Shown here: positions 49,114-56,599 of the stretch, piece after piece | How positions within the stretch are numbered: the stretch's first letter is position 1 | Layout of the letters: every line of letters begins with the position of its first letter | From: Nocardioides litoris | Lineage (GTDB): Bacteria; Actinomycetota; Actinomycetes; Propionibacteriales; Nocardioidaceae | Length of the DNA: 64,000 nucleotides | NCBI RefSeq assembly: GCF_006346315.1 | Contig: NZ_VDMR01000009.1 | Coordinates: 1 to 64,000, forward strand | Direction of reading: 5' to 3' | Notes under the pieces: generated by a model | Seen by the model: the letters and a program-made list of their open reading frames with translations, nothing else | Told to the model about the DNA's origin: nothing | The model's database searches: none | Translations under genes and position numbers: made by a program

Positions 49114-49963
49114 CCACCGACGCCAGCTGCACGCGCCGGGCCAGCACCCGCGCGCGGCGCACGTCGTGAGCGGCGGGGGCCCGGCCGTCGCCGAGCACGG
49201 CGCGGTGCTCGACCCGGCCCGCGTAGTCGTTGGTGCCGCCCAGGCGCACGCCGAGCGCACCGGCGAACGCCGCCTCCACCGGCCCGGCGTTGGGACTCGG
49301 GTGGCCGCCCGCGTCGCGGCGCCAGGCCCGCAGGCTGCCCCGCGGGTCGCCGCCGAGCACCGTGGCCAGGGCCGCGGTGAGCCGCGCGCCGGGCAGGTTG
49401 AGCACGTCGTCGAGGCGGGCCGCGGCCCAGCCGAAGCGTTCGTGGCGCTCGCTGCGGTGGCCCACCATCGCGTCGAGGGTGTTGGCCGCGCGGTAGGCCA
49501 GCAGCCCGGGCACCCCGGCCACCGCGCCCCAGACGAGCGGGGCGACCACGGCGTCGCTGGTGTTCTCGGCCACCGACTCCACCACGGCCCGGGCGACCCC
49601 GGCCTCGTCGAGGTCGTCGGTGCGCCGGCCGACCAGCCGCCCCACCTGGCGGCGGGCGCCGGGCAGGTCGCCGGCCTCCAGGAACGCCCCCACCGCCGCC
49701 GCCTCCCGGTCGAGGCTGGTGCCGCCGAGCACGACCCACGTGGCCGCGGCCGTGGTCACGGTGCTGGTGGGCAGGGCGCGGCCCAGCAGGACCGCGCCGC
49801 CGACGAGCAGGGCGACGTGGGCGACGCCGCGCGCGCGGTCGTCGCCCCAGGTGCGACGCTCGAGCGCGGCGGCCAGCGACCCGAACCCGGCCACCGGGTG
49901 CCCGCGCTGCGGGTCGCCGAGCAGCCGGTCGGCGGCGTACCCCAGCAGGAGACCGGCGTTCAC
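49058..49963 (-). CDS. cbiB: Adenosylcobinamide-phosphate synthase (CbiB/CobD)
   Basis: 301 residues, membrane protein with several hydrophobic helices. Family motifs: DRLLGDPQRGHPVAGFG (about 12), VESVAENTSDAVVAPL (about 128), RAANTLDAMVGHRSERHERFGWAAARLDD (key RAANTLDAMVG about 157), LRAWRRDAGGHPSPNAG (about 212). It attaches aminopropanol phosphate to adenosylcobyric acid. Its GTG 49963 is only 11 bp from the divergent cobU start, and its tail is antisense to the cobK tail. Confidence 0.93.
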   Translation of the reverse strand: MNAGLLLGYAADRLLGDPQRGHPVAGFGSLAAALERRTWGDDRARGVAHVALLVGGAVLLGRALPTSTVTTAAATWVVLGGTSLDREAAAVGAFLEAGDLPGARRQVGRLVGRRTDDLDEAGVARAVVESVAENTSDAVVAPLVWGAVAGVPGLLAYRAANTLDAMVGHRSERHERFGWAAARLDDVLNLPGARLTAALATVLGGDPRGSLRAWRRDAGGHPSPNAGPVEAAFAGALGVRLGGTNDYAGRVEHRAVLGDGRAPAAHDVRRARVLARRVQLASVVILALAPTPGRRRRRARA

Positions 49964-49974
49964 GGGAGGTCCCG

Positions 49975-50487
49975 GTGAGGGTGCTGGTGACCGGCGGCGT
50001 GCGGTCGGGCAAGTCGCGCCACGCGGAGTCGCTCGTGGGGTCGCTCGAGGCGTGCCGCTACGTCGCGCCCGGCCCGACCTACGACGACGCCGACTGGGCC
50101 GCGCGCGTCGCCGCCCACCGGGCGCGGCGCCCGGCGTCGTGGGAGACCGTCGAGACCCACGACCTCGCGGCCGCGCTGGCCACCGACCGGCCGGTGCTGG
50201 TCGACTGCCTGGGCACCTGGCTGACGGGCGTGGTCGACGACGCGGGCCGGTGGGACGACCCGGTGGACGCGCTGCTGCCGTGGCTGGAGGGCCTGGTCGA
50301 GGAGGCGGTGGCCGCGATGCGCGGCGACGTGGTGCTGGTGACCAACGAGGTCGGGCTCGGGGTGGTGCCGGCGCACCGGTCGGGGCGGTTGTTCCGCGAC
50401 CTGCTGGGCTCGGTCAACCAGCGGTTCGGGGCGGCGTGCGACGAGGTGCACCTCGTCGTCGCCGGGCGGGTCCTCAGGCTGCCCTAG
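49975..50487 (+). CDS. cobU: Adenosylcobinamide kinase / guanylyltransferase
   Basis: 170 residues with P-loop GGVRSGKSRHAE (7-18), DCLGTWLTG (about 77) and the C-terminal VTNEVGLGVVPAHRSGRLFRDLLG region (key NEVGLGVVP). It phosphorylates adenosylcobinamide and adds GMP. GGGAGG stands five nt before GTG 49975. The stop TAG shares CTAG (50484-50487) with the stop of convergent cobS. Confidence 0.95.
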   Translation: MRVLVTGGVRSGKSRHAESLVGSLEACRYVAPGPTYDDADWAARVAAHRARRPASWETVETHDLAAALATDRPVLVDCLGTWLTGVVDDAGRWDDPVDALLPWLEGLVEEAVAAMRGDVVLVTNEVGLGVVPAHRSGRLFRDLLGSVNQRFGAACDEVHLVVAGRVLRLP

Positions 50488-51194
50488 GCGCACGCCAACC
50501 CCAGCAGCATCGTGGTCAGGCAGAGCTCGATGGCCGCTCCCATGACGTCGCCGGTCACGCCGCCGAGGCGCCGGGTGCAGCGCCGGACCAGGGCGACGAC
50601 GACCAGGCCCGGCACGACGCCGGTGAGCACGCCGCCGACGACCGCGACCGGCACCGGGACGGTGCGGGTGAACGCACCGCCGATGCCGTCCCAGCGCGCC
50701 GGCGGCACCGGGCTCGCGCAGACGATCCACAACGCGCAGCGCGACAGGCAGACGGCCCCACCGGCCAGCAGGGGGTCGTCGGCCAGCGCGGCCAGGGCCG
50801 CGGCCTGGAGGCCGGCCACGAGGACGGTGGCCAGGGTGCCCGCGGGGCCCGACGTGCCGGTCTTCATCACCGCCAGCGACCGCTCCGGGTCGTAGGACGC
50901 GGTGAGGCCGTCGGCCACGTCGGACAGCCCGTCCCAGTGCAGCGCGCGGGTGCCCAGGGCCACGGCGCCCACGGCCAGCAGCCCGACGGCGTACGACGGC
51001 AGGCCGGCGAGGTCGCCCAGCCAGAGCACCGCCGCGACCAGCGCCCCGAGCGGCAGCACGGCCACCGGCGCCAGCAGCATGGTCGCCCGCGCGACGGCCG
51101 GGGACGGCTCGCCGTCGAAGTGCGGCCCGCGCACGGGCAGCGCGGTCAGCAGACCGGTGGCCAGGCGCCAGGCGTCGGTCAGGTCGCGCGGCAC
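50484..51194 (-). CDS. cobS: Adenosylcobinamide-GDP ribazoletransferase
   Basis: 236 residues, polytopic membrane protein. LHWDGLSDVADGLTASYDPERSLAVMKTG (key HWDGLSDVADG, about 79) and GTSGPAGTLA are the CobS signature acidic loop. It joins adenosylcobinamide-GDP and alpha-ribazole. GTG 51194 is chosen because upstream in-frame codons run into the repeat array at 51210-51434 and lose family similarity. It ends sharing CTAG with cobU. Confidence 0.94.
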   Translation of the reverse strand: MPRDLTDAWRLATGLLTALPVRGPHFDGEPSPAVARATMLLAPVAVLPLGALVAAVLWLGDLAGLPSYAVGLLAVGAVALGTRALHWDGLSDVADGLTASYDPERSLAVMKTGTSGPAGTLATVLVAGLQAAALAALADDPLLAGGAVCLSRCALWIVCASPVPPARWDGIGGAFTRTVPVPVAVVGGVLTGVVPGLVVVALVRRCTRRLGGVTGDVMGAAIELCLTTMLLGLACA

Positions 51195-51209
51195 GGGGTC
51201 TCGGCTCTC

Positions 51210-51434
51210 GTGGTCTCGAGACGGGCCTGGCGGCCCTCCTCGACCACCGTGTGGTGACGGCCGGGCGCGCGTGTGGTCTCGAGACGGGCCTGGCGGCCCT
51301 CCTCGACCACCGTGTGGTGACGGCTGGGCGCGCGTGTGGTCTCGAGACGGGCCTGGCGGCCCTCCTCGACCACCGTGTGGCGACCGGGCCCCACGGTGGT
51401 CGAGGAGGTTGCGCAGCAACCGTCTCGAGACCAC
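51210..51434. repeat. Palindromic repeats, three 63-bp tandem copies plus one inverted copy
   Basis: Direct 42-bp units at 51210, 51273 and 51336 (63-bp period, inner arms GGGCC/GGCCC) and an inverted 43-bp unit at 51392-51434 with different inner arms (GGTTGC/GCAACC). The array lies between the cobS start and the cobT stop, on one transcript strand, so it would be transcribed as part of any cobT-cobS message. Confidence 0.92.
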
Positions 51435-51447
51435 TCGAGCCGAGACG

Positions 51448-52464
51448 TCACAGCAGGTCGGCGAGGAGGGCGGTGTCGCGGAGCAGGGCGACGGCGCTGC
51501 GCAGGACCGGGACGGCGGCGACGGCGCCGCTGCCCTCGCCGAGCCGCAGGCCCAGGTCGAGCAGCGGCTCGAGGCCGAGCTTCTCCAGGGCCAGGGACTG
51601 CGCGGGCTCGGTGGAGCGGTGGCCGGCGGCACACCAGGCGGCCGTGCCGGGCGCGAGCCGCTCGGCGGTGAGGGCGCAGGCCACCGACATGAGGCCGTCG
51701 AGCAGCACGGGCACCCCGGCCTCGGCGGCGGCGACGAGGTAGCCGACGGTGGCGGCGAGGTCGGCGCTGCCGAGCGCGGCCAGCGTCTCGACCGGGTCGT
51801 CGGTGCGCAACCCGGCGCGGGCCAGGGCCTGGCGGACGACGTCGTGCTTGCGGCGCAGGGCCGCGTCGTCGATGCCGGTGCCGCGGCCGACGACGTCCTC
51901 GGCGGGCAGGCCGAGGGCGGCCGCGACCAGGGCCGAGGCGGGCGTGGTGTTGCCGATGCCCATGTCGCCGCTGAGCAGCAGGTCGGCGCCGGCGGCGACC
52001 TCCTCGGCCGCGACGGCCCGGCCGACCTCGATCGCCCGGCGGGCCTCCGCGGCGGTCAGGGCGTCCTCGAGGTGGATGGCGCCGGAGCCGCGGCGGACCT
52101 TGTGGGCCGACACGTCGGCCGGGAGGCCGTCGAGGTCGTCGTCGACCCCGAGGTCGAGCACCCGGACCGCGACGCCGTGGGCGGCCGCGAGCGCGGAGAC
52201 CCCGGCCCGGCCGGCCACGAACGTGCGGACCATGGCGCCCGTGATGGCCGGCGGGTAGGCCGAGACGCCGTGGGCAGCGACGCCGTGGTCGCCCGCGAAG
52301 ACGACCAGGCGGACGTCGTCCAGCGGCCGCGGTGGCACCGCGCCCTGGCAGGCCGAGACCCAGGTGGCGAGGTCGCCGAGGCGACCCAGCGCCCCGGCGG
52401 GCGTGGCGAGCCCGGCCAGCCGCTCGGCCGCCGCCGCACGGCTCGCCGCGTCGGGCGCCCTCAC
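51448..52464 (-). CDS. cobT: Nicotinate-nucleotide:dimethylbenzimidazole phosphoribosyltransferase
   Basis: 338 residues of the CobT fold. FAGDHGVAAHGVSAYPPAITG (key GDHGVAAHGVSAYP, about 67), LLLSGDMGIGNTTPASAL (about 167, key GDMGIGNTT) and catalytic Glu in HRSTEPAQSLALEKLGLEPLLDLGLRLGEGSGA (key LRLGEGSGA, about 308). It makes alpha-ribazole phosphate. GTG 52464 overlaps the cbtA stop by four bases (GTGA), so it is the third gene of the cbtB-cbtA-cobT riboswitch operon. Confidence 0.94.
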   Translation of the reverse strand: MRAPDAASRAAAAERLAGLATPAGALGRLGDLATWVSACQGAVPPRPLDDVRLVVFAGDHGVAAHGVSAYPPAITGAMVRTFVAGRAGVSALAAAHGVAVRVLDLGVDDDLDGLPADVSAHKVRRGSGAIHLEDALTAAEARRAIEVGRAVAAEEVAAGADLLLSGDMGIGNTTPASALVAAALGLPAEDVVGRGTGIDDAALRRKHDVVRQALARAGLRTDDPVETLAALGSADLAATVGYLVAAAEAGVPVLLDGLMSVACALTAERLAPGTAAWCAAGHRSTEPAQSLALEKLGLEPLLDLGLRLGEGSGAVAAVPVLRSAVALLRDTALLADLL

Positions 52465-53231
52465 AGGCTGGCGGCCAGCGCGCGGCGCTCGGCCACGGCC
52501 CGCTCGGCCCGGGCCAGGCGGTCGACGCTGAGCACCAACCCCGCACCGATGACGGCCCACAGGGTGGTGAGCGTCAGCAGCGAGGAGACCCGGAAGGACC
52601 ACAGGGTGTCGGCCGGGAACGCGCCGACCTCGTTGACCGTGGGCAGCAGCGCCGCGGCGACACCCGCCACGACGACGTACGCCGCCACGCCGGCCATCGA
52701 GGCGCGCAGGCCCCCGAACCGGTCGGCCAGGGCGCGGGCCAGCTGGACCGCGGCCAGCGCTGCGACGACCGAGACGAGCACGAGCAGGAAGTAGTCGCTG
52801 GTGCGGCTGCCGATCGTGTCGCCGCTGCCGACGGCGGGCGGGGTGGCGGGGTACTTCAGGAACGGGACCAGGCTGTAGGCCACGAACCCGATCGCGGCGA
52901 CGAGGCCGGTCGTCTGGACGGCGGTGAGCCGGCCCAGGCGGCCGATGGCGGCGGCGCTGAGCAGGGCCACGAACCCGCCGAGCACGACGCCGATGGCGAC
53001 GGTGCCGGTGAGCAGGCCCCAGGTGCGCTGCACGGGACGGCTGACCTCGGTGACCTCCTCCTCGGGCTCGTCCGCGGCCTCGGCGGCCGGGTCGGCGGCG
53101 GAGGCGGCCTCCTCGAGCGCGATGGCGGTCTCGACGTGGGGCTCGCCCACCTCGTGCGCGACGAGGAAGGCGGCGAGCCCGGCGAGGAGGCCGACGAGCA
53201 GCCCCCGCACCAGGACGTTGCGGGCGGTCAT
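52461..53231 (-). CDS. cbtA: CbtA-type putative cobalt transporter subunit
   Basis: 256 residues with about five hydrophobic helices and a loop rich in Glu/Asp (EEAASAADPAAEAADEPEEE, about 40-59) that could attract metal ions. LVPFLKYPATPPAVG (about 121) is the CbtA family mark. It is paired with CbtB, 19 bp upstream, and lies under a cobalamin riboswitch, the context by which this family was predicted to take up cobalt. Confidence 0.88.
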   Translation of the reverse strand: MTARNVLVRGLLVGLLAGLAAFLVAHEVGEPHVETAIALEEAASAADPAAEAADEPEEEVTEVSRPVQRTWGLLTGTVAIGVVLGGFVALLSAAAIGRLGRLTAVQTTGLVAAIGFVAYSLVPFLKYPATPPAVGSGDTIGSRTSDYFLLVLVSVVAALAAVQLARALADRFGGLRASMAGVAAYVVVAGVAAALLPTVNEVGAFPADTLWSFRVSSLLTLTTLWAVIGAGLVLSVDRLARAERAVAERRALAASL

Positions 53232-53250
53232 CTCGCGGGACTCCCGGCCG

Positions 53251-53469
53251 TCAGTGGCAGGGGTACCCGAGGAGGTGGCGGGCGTCGTGCACCCACTCGT
53301 GGACCGCGGTGCCCGACGGCACGGACACGCCGCCCTGGTTGGCGCTGACGAAGAAGACGACGACGGCGGCGAAGAGGCCGAAGAACACGGCCCACGGGCC
53401 GAGGTCGCGGATCGGGATGGCGGGCGTGGCCGGAGTGGCGATCTCCGGGGTGGCGGCAGTGTGGGCCAT
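53251..53469 (-). CDS. cbtB: CbtB-type small cobalt transporter subunit
   Basis: 72 residues: a cytoplasmic stretch, one transmembrane helix (WAVFFGLFAAVVVFFVSA, about 26-43) and a C-terminal His-rich end HEWVHDARHLLGYPCH, the family's presumed metal-binding motif. ATG 53469 follows AGGAGGTCC (reading CAGGAGGTCCTC) by about six nt. It is the first gene after the riboswitch. Confidence 0.9.
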   Translation of the reverse strand: MAHTAATPEIATPATPAIPIRDLGPWAVFFGLFAAVVVFFVSANQGGVSVPSGTAVHEWVHDARHLLGYPCH

Positions 53470-53504
53470 GAGGACCTCCTGAGGGATGACTGCGTCCCTG
53501 TCGA

Positions 53505-53634
53505 TGGGGTGGAAGCGGGCCTTCGGGTCTGACTTCCGCCACGATCCCGCTCAGCAGAGCGGCAAAATGGCGGTCACAGTAGCGCGACTGTGCCGGATTC
53601 ACACCGGCTTCCTCGGGCCCGCCGGCTCACCCTA
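53505..53634 (-). promoter_or_regulatory. Cobalamin riboswitch of the cbtB-cbtA-cobT operon, with its -10 box
   Basis: On the minus strand TAGGGT (53634-53629, inside the last codons of cobC) is followed by the riboswitch core: GGAAGCCGGTGTGAATCCGG, B12 box GCTACTGT (53583-53576) and GGAAGTCAGACCCGAAGGCC. It ends about 40 nt before ATG 53469. Repression by adenosylcobalamin would limit cobalt uptake and lower-ligand synthesis. Confidence 0.9.
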
Positions 53635-54649
53635 GGGCATCGCGGAGGGCCCGGGACAGCAGGTCCGCGAGCAGGCCCGTCGTGGCGGGCGGGCGCACGG
53701 CGACGCGCATCCAGGAGCCGTCGAGGCCGGGGAACGTGTCGGCCCGACGGGCCGCGACGCCGCGGGCCCGCAGGGCGGCGTGCACGCCCGCGCCGGGGCG
53801 GGCCAGGACGAAGCTGGTGGCGCTGGGCAGGTGGTCGACGCCGAGGTCGGTGAGGACGGCCTCGAGGTGGTCCCGCCAGCGCGCGACGCGCTCGGCGCGA
53901 GCGGTGCTCTCGGTCCGGGCGCGCTCGGTGGCCAGCACGGTGGCGGCGGCGATCGCGGTCGTGGAGACCGACCACGGCACCTGCGCGCGGCGCAGCTGGG
54001 CGACGAGGTCGGGGTCGCCCACGGCGTACCCGATGCGGACGCCGGGGATCGTCCAGTGCTTGGTCAGGCTGCGGGTGACCAGGACGCCCGGCTCGCCGAG
54101 CACCGACGCGGCCTCACCGGGCACGGTCTCCATGAACGCCTCGTCGACCAGCACCAGCCGCCCCGGCGCCCGCAGGGACAGGACGGCCTCGCGCGGGTGG
54201 AGGACGCCGGTGGGGTTGGTCGGGTTGCCGACGACGACGAGGTCGGCCCCGGCCGGGACGGCAGCGGGGTCGAGGAGGAACGGCCGGGGCAGCACCACGG
54301 TGGTGACGGCGTGGCCGGCCTGCTCCAGCGCGGCGTGCGGCTCGGTGAACTGCGGGTGCACCACCGCGGGCTCGCGCCAGGCCTGCCGCGCGACCAGCGA
54401 GAACGCCTCGGCCGCGCCCGCGGTCAGCAGCACCTGGGCCGGGTCGAGGCCGTGGTGGGCCGCCACCGCGGCCTCGGCGGCGGTCGGGTCGGGATAGGCG
54501 CCGACGTCGTCGAGCGAGGCCCGCAGGGCGGCGTCGAGCCAGTCGGGGCGGGGCTCGGGGTGCACGTTGACCGCGAGGTCCAGGAGCCCCGCGTCGCGGA
54601 CCTCGGCGTCGCCGTGGTGGCGGAGCGGGTCCGGGTGGGAGTCACGCAC
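53627..54649 (-). CDS. cobC: CobC-type PLP-dependent aminotransferase (L-threonine-phosphate decarboxylase-like)
   Basis: 340 residues, fold type I PLP enzyme: NPTNPTGVLHP (about 147), LVDEAFME (about 170), and the Schiff-base Lys in VTRSLTKHWTIPGVRIGYA (key SLTKHW, Lys about 197). In the cobalamin context this family makes aminopropanol phosphate for CbiB. GTG 54649 overlaps the cobB stop by eight bases; a TTG at 54670 is less likely. Its end carries the promoter of the next operon. Confidence 0.88.
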   Translation of the reverse strand: MRDSHPDPLRHHGDAEVRDAGLLDLAVNVHPEPRPDWLDAALRASLDDVGAYPDPTAAEAAVAAHHGLDPAQVLLTAGAAEAFSLVARQAWREPAVVHPQFTEPHAALEQAGHAVTTVVLPRPFLLDPAAVPAGADLVVVGNPTNPTGVLHPREAVLSLRAPGRLVLVDEAFMETVPGEAASVLGEPGVLVTRSLTKHWTIPGVRIGYAVGDPDLVAQLRRAQVPWSVSTTAIAAATVLATERARTESTARAERVARWRDHLEAVLTDLGVDHLPSATSFVLARPGAGVHAALRARGVAARRADTFPGLDGSWMRVAVRPPATTGLLADLLSRALRDALG

Positions 54650-55985
54650 GGGCGTGCACGGCGTCGGCAAACCGCTGCGCGAGGTGCGGCTGGCCGGCCC
54701 AGTGCGTGTGCAGGTACGACGCGTGCAGGCTGTCGCTGGCGAAGCCGACCGGCTCGCCGTCGACGACCCACGCGGGGGCCAGGCCGGTGACGGGCTCGAC
54801 GGTGGTGTGGTGGAACTCGTGGGCGTTGACCTGCTCGCCGACCCGGGTCAGCAGGCCGTCGGCGGCGGCCGCGATGGTCGGGTAGCGCAGGGTCAGGCCG
54901 ACCATCCGGGCGTCGGCCTCGACGGCACCGACCATGGGGGTGCCGTCGAGGGTGCGGCACAGGTAGAGCAGTCCGCCGCACTCGGCGACCGTCGGCACGC
55001 CGTCGGCCACGGCCTCGCGCACCGAGGCACGGAAGGCGGCGTTGGCGGCCAGGCCCTCGGCGTGCACCTCGGGGAACCCCCCGCCCAGCACCAGCCCCGC
55101 CGCGTCCGCCGGGAGCGCGTCGTCGACCAGCGGGTCGACGTCGACCACCTCGCAGCCCGCGGCGCGCAGCAGCTCGGCGGTCTCGGCGTAGCGGAAGGTG
55201 AACGCGCGGCCGGCGGCGACGGCGACCACGGGCCGGCGCCCGCTGGGGGGCGCGACCGCGGCGGTCGGGTCCCAGGGCTCGGCGTCGAGGTCGGGTGCGG
55301 ACCGGGCGACCTCGAGCACGGCGTCGAGGTCGACGTGCTCGGCCACCCGGTCGGCCAGCGCGGCCAGGGTCGCCGCGGTCTCCTCGCGCTCGGCCGCGGT
55401 GACCAGCCCGAGGTGGCGCGACGGCATCGCGAGCGCCGCGTCGCGGGGGATCGTGCCCAGCACCGGCACCCGCACCGAGGAGGCCACCTCGGCCGCGTGC
55501 CGGGGCGAGCCCGCCTGGTTGAGCACCACGCCGGCGACCCGCACCGAGGGGTCGTACGTCGCCAGGCCGTGCACGACCGCGCCGACGGTGCGCGAGGCCC
55601 GCGACACGTCGACGACCAGCACGACCGGGGCCTCGAGCACGCCGGCCACGTGGGCGGTCGAGGCGAACCCCTCGGCGCCGACGCGGCCGTCGTACAGGCC
55701 CATGACGCCCTCGACGACCGCCACGTCGGCGGGCGTCGGGGTGCGGGCGCCGTGCAGCAGCAGCGGGGCGAGGCGGTCGACGCCGACGAGGTGCGGGTCG
55801 AGGTTGCGGCCGGGGCGGCCGCAGGCGGCGCCGTGGTAGCCGGGGTCGATGTAGTCGGGGCCGACCTTGTGGCCCGAGACGGTGAGGCCGCGGGCGGTGA
55901 GGGCGGCCATGAGGCCGGTGGCGACGGTGGTCTTGCCCTGGCCGGTGCCGGGCGCGCCGACGACCAGCCGGGGGAGCGGGGTCAC
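54642..55985 (-). CDS. cobB: Hydrogenobyrinic acid a,c-diamide synthase (glutamine-hydrolysing)
   Basis: 447 residues. The N-terminal ATPase domain has GAPGTGQGKTTVATGL (10-25), HKVGPDYIDPGYH (about 39) and GVMGLYDG (about 93). The C-terminal glutaminase has AECGGLLYLCR (Cys about 331) and HEFHHTTVEP. It amidates the a and c side chains before cobalt insertion in the aerobic route. GTG 55985 overlaps the cobO stop (GTGA). Confidence 0.95.
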   Translation of the reverse strand: MTPLPRLVVGAPGTGQGKTTVATGLMAALTARGLTVSGHKVGPDYIDPGYHGAACGRPGRNLDPHLVGVDRLAPLLLHGARTPTPADVAVVEGVMGLYDGRVGAEGFASTAHVAGVLEAPVVLVVDVSRASRTVGAVVHGLATYDPSVRVAGVVLNQAGSPRHAAEVASSVRVPVLGTIPRDAALAMPSRHLGLVTAAEREETAATLAALADRVAEHVDLDAVLEVARSAPDLDAEPWDPTAAVAPPSGRRPVVAVAAGRAFTFRYAETAELLRAAGCEVVDVDPLVDDALPADAAGLVLGGGFPEVHAEGLAANAAFRASVREAVADGVPTVAECGGLLYLCRTLDGTPMVGAVEADARMVGLTLRYPTIAAAADGLLTRVGEQVNAHEFHHTTVEPVTGLAPAWVVDGEPVGFASDSLHASYLHTHWAGQPHLAQRFADAVHARA

Positions 55986-56599
55986 CACTCGATGCCCGCC
56001 TGGCCCTTCTGGCCGCGCTCCATCTGGTGCTTGACCTTGGTCATCTCGGTGACCAGGTCGGCGGCCTCGACCAGCGCGGGGTGCGCGCGGCGGCCGGTGA
56101 CGACGACGAACTGGCGGCCCGGCCGGTCGCGCAGCGTCGACACGACGTCGTCGACGTCGACCCAGCCCCACTCCATGGGGTAGGTGAACTCGTCGAGCAC
56201 GTAGAGGTCGTGGCGCTGGTCGGCGATCCGGCGCTTGACCTCGGCCCAGCCCTCGGCGGCGGCCCGGGCGTGGTCGTCGGCCTCGCCCTGCTTGCGCGAC
56301 CACGACCAGCCGGAGCCCATCTTGTGCCACTCCACCGGCCCGCCCTCGCCGGTCTGCTCGTGCAGCTCGCCGAGGCGCTCGAGCACGGTCTGCTCGCCGA
56401 TGCGCCACTTGGCCGACTTCACGAACTGGAAGACCCCGACGTCCCAGCCCTGGTTCCACGCGCGCACGGCGAGCCCGAAGGCCGCGGTCGACTTCCCCTT
56501 GCCGTCGCCGGTGTGCACCATCAGCAGCGGCAGGCGGCGGCGCTGGGCGGTGGTCAGCCCGTCGTCCGGTACGACGTCGGGCCGGCCCTGCGGGGCCAT
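55982..56599 (-). CDS. cobO: Cob(I)yrinic acid a,c-diamide adenosyltransferase (CobO/BtuR)
   Basis: 205 residues: P-loop HTGDGKGKSTAAFGLAVRA (key TGDGKGKST, about 30), FVKSAKWRIGEQ, VLDEFTYPMEWGWVDVDDV (key DEFTYPM, about 134), TGRRAHPALVEAADLVTEM near the C-terminus. It adds the adenosyl group to reduced cobalt. ATG 56599 shares one base with the chelatase stop (TGATG). Confidence 0.96.
   Translation of the reverse strand: MAPQGRPDVVPDDGLTTAQRRRLPLLMVHTGDGKGKSTAAFGLAVRAWNQGWDVGVFQFVKSAKWRIGEQTVLERLGELHEQTGEGGPVEWHKMGSGWSWSRKQGEADDHARAAAEGWAEVKRRIADQRHDLYVLDEFTYPMEWGWVDVDDVVSTLRDRPGRQFVVVTGRRAHPALVEAADLVTEMTKVKHQMERGQKGQAGIEW

Noticed and set aside
51195..51632. Upstream extension of cobS through the repeat array
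   Set aside because: The added residues are translated palindrome repeats and CobS similarity starts at GTG 51194. Unlike the chelatase case, nothing lies upstream that would need the array to be coding.
54650..54670. TTG 54670 as the cobC start
   Set aside because: TTG is rare here and GTG 54649, overlapping the cobB stop, fits the coupling seen across the operon.
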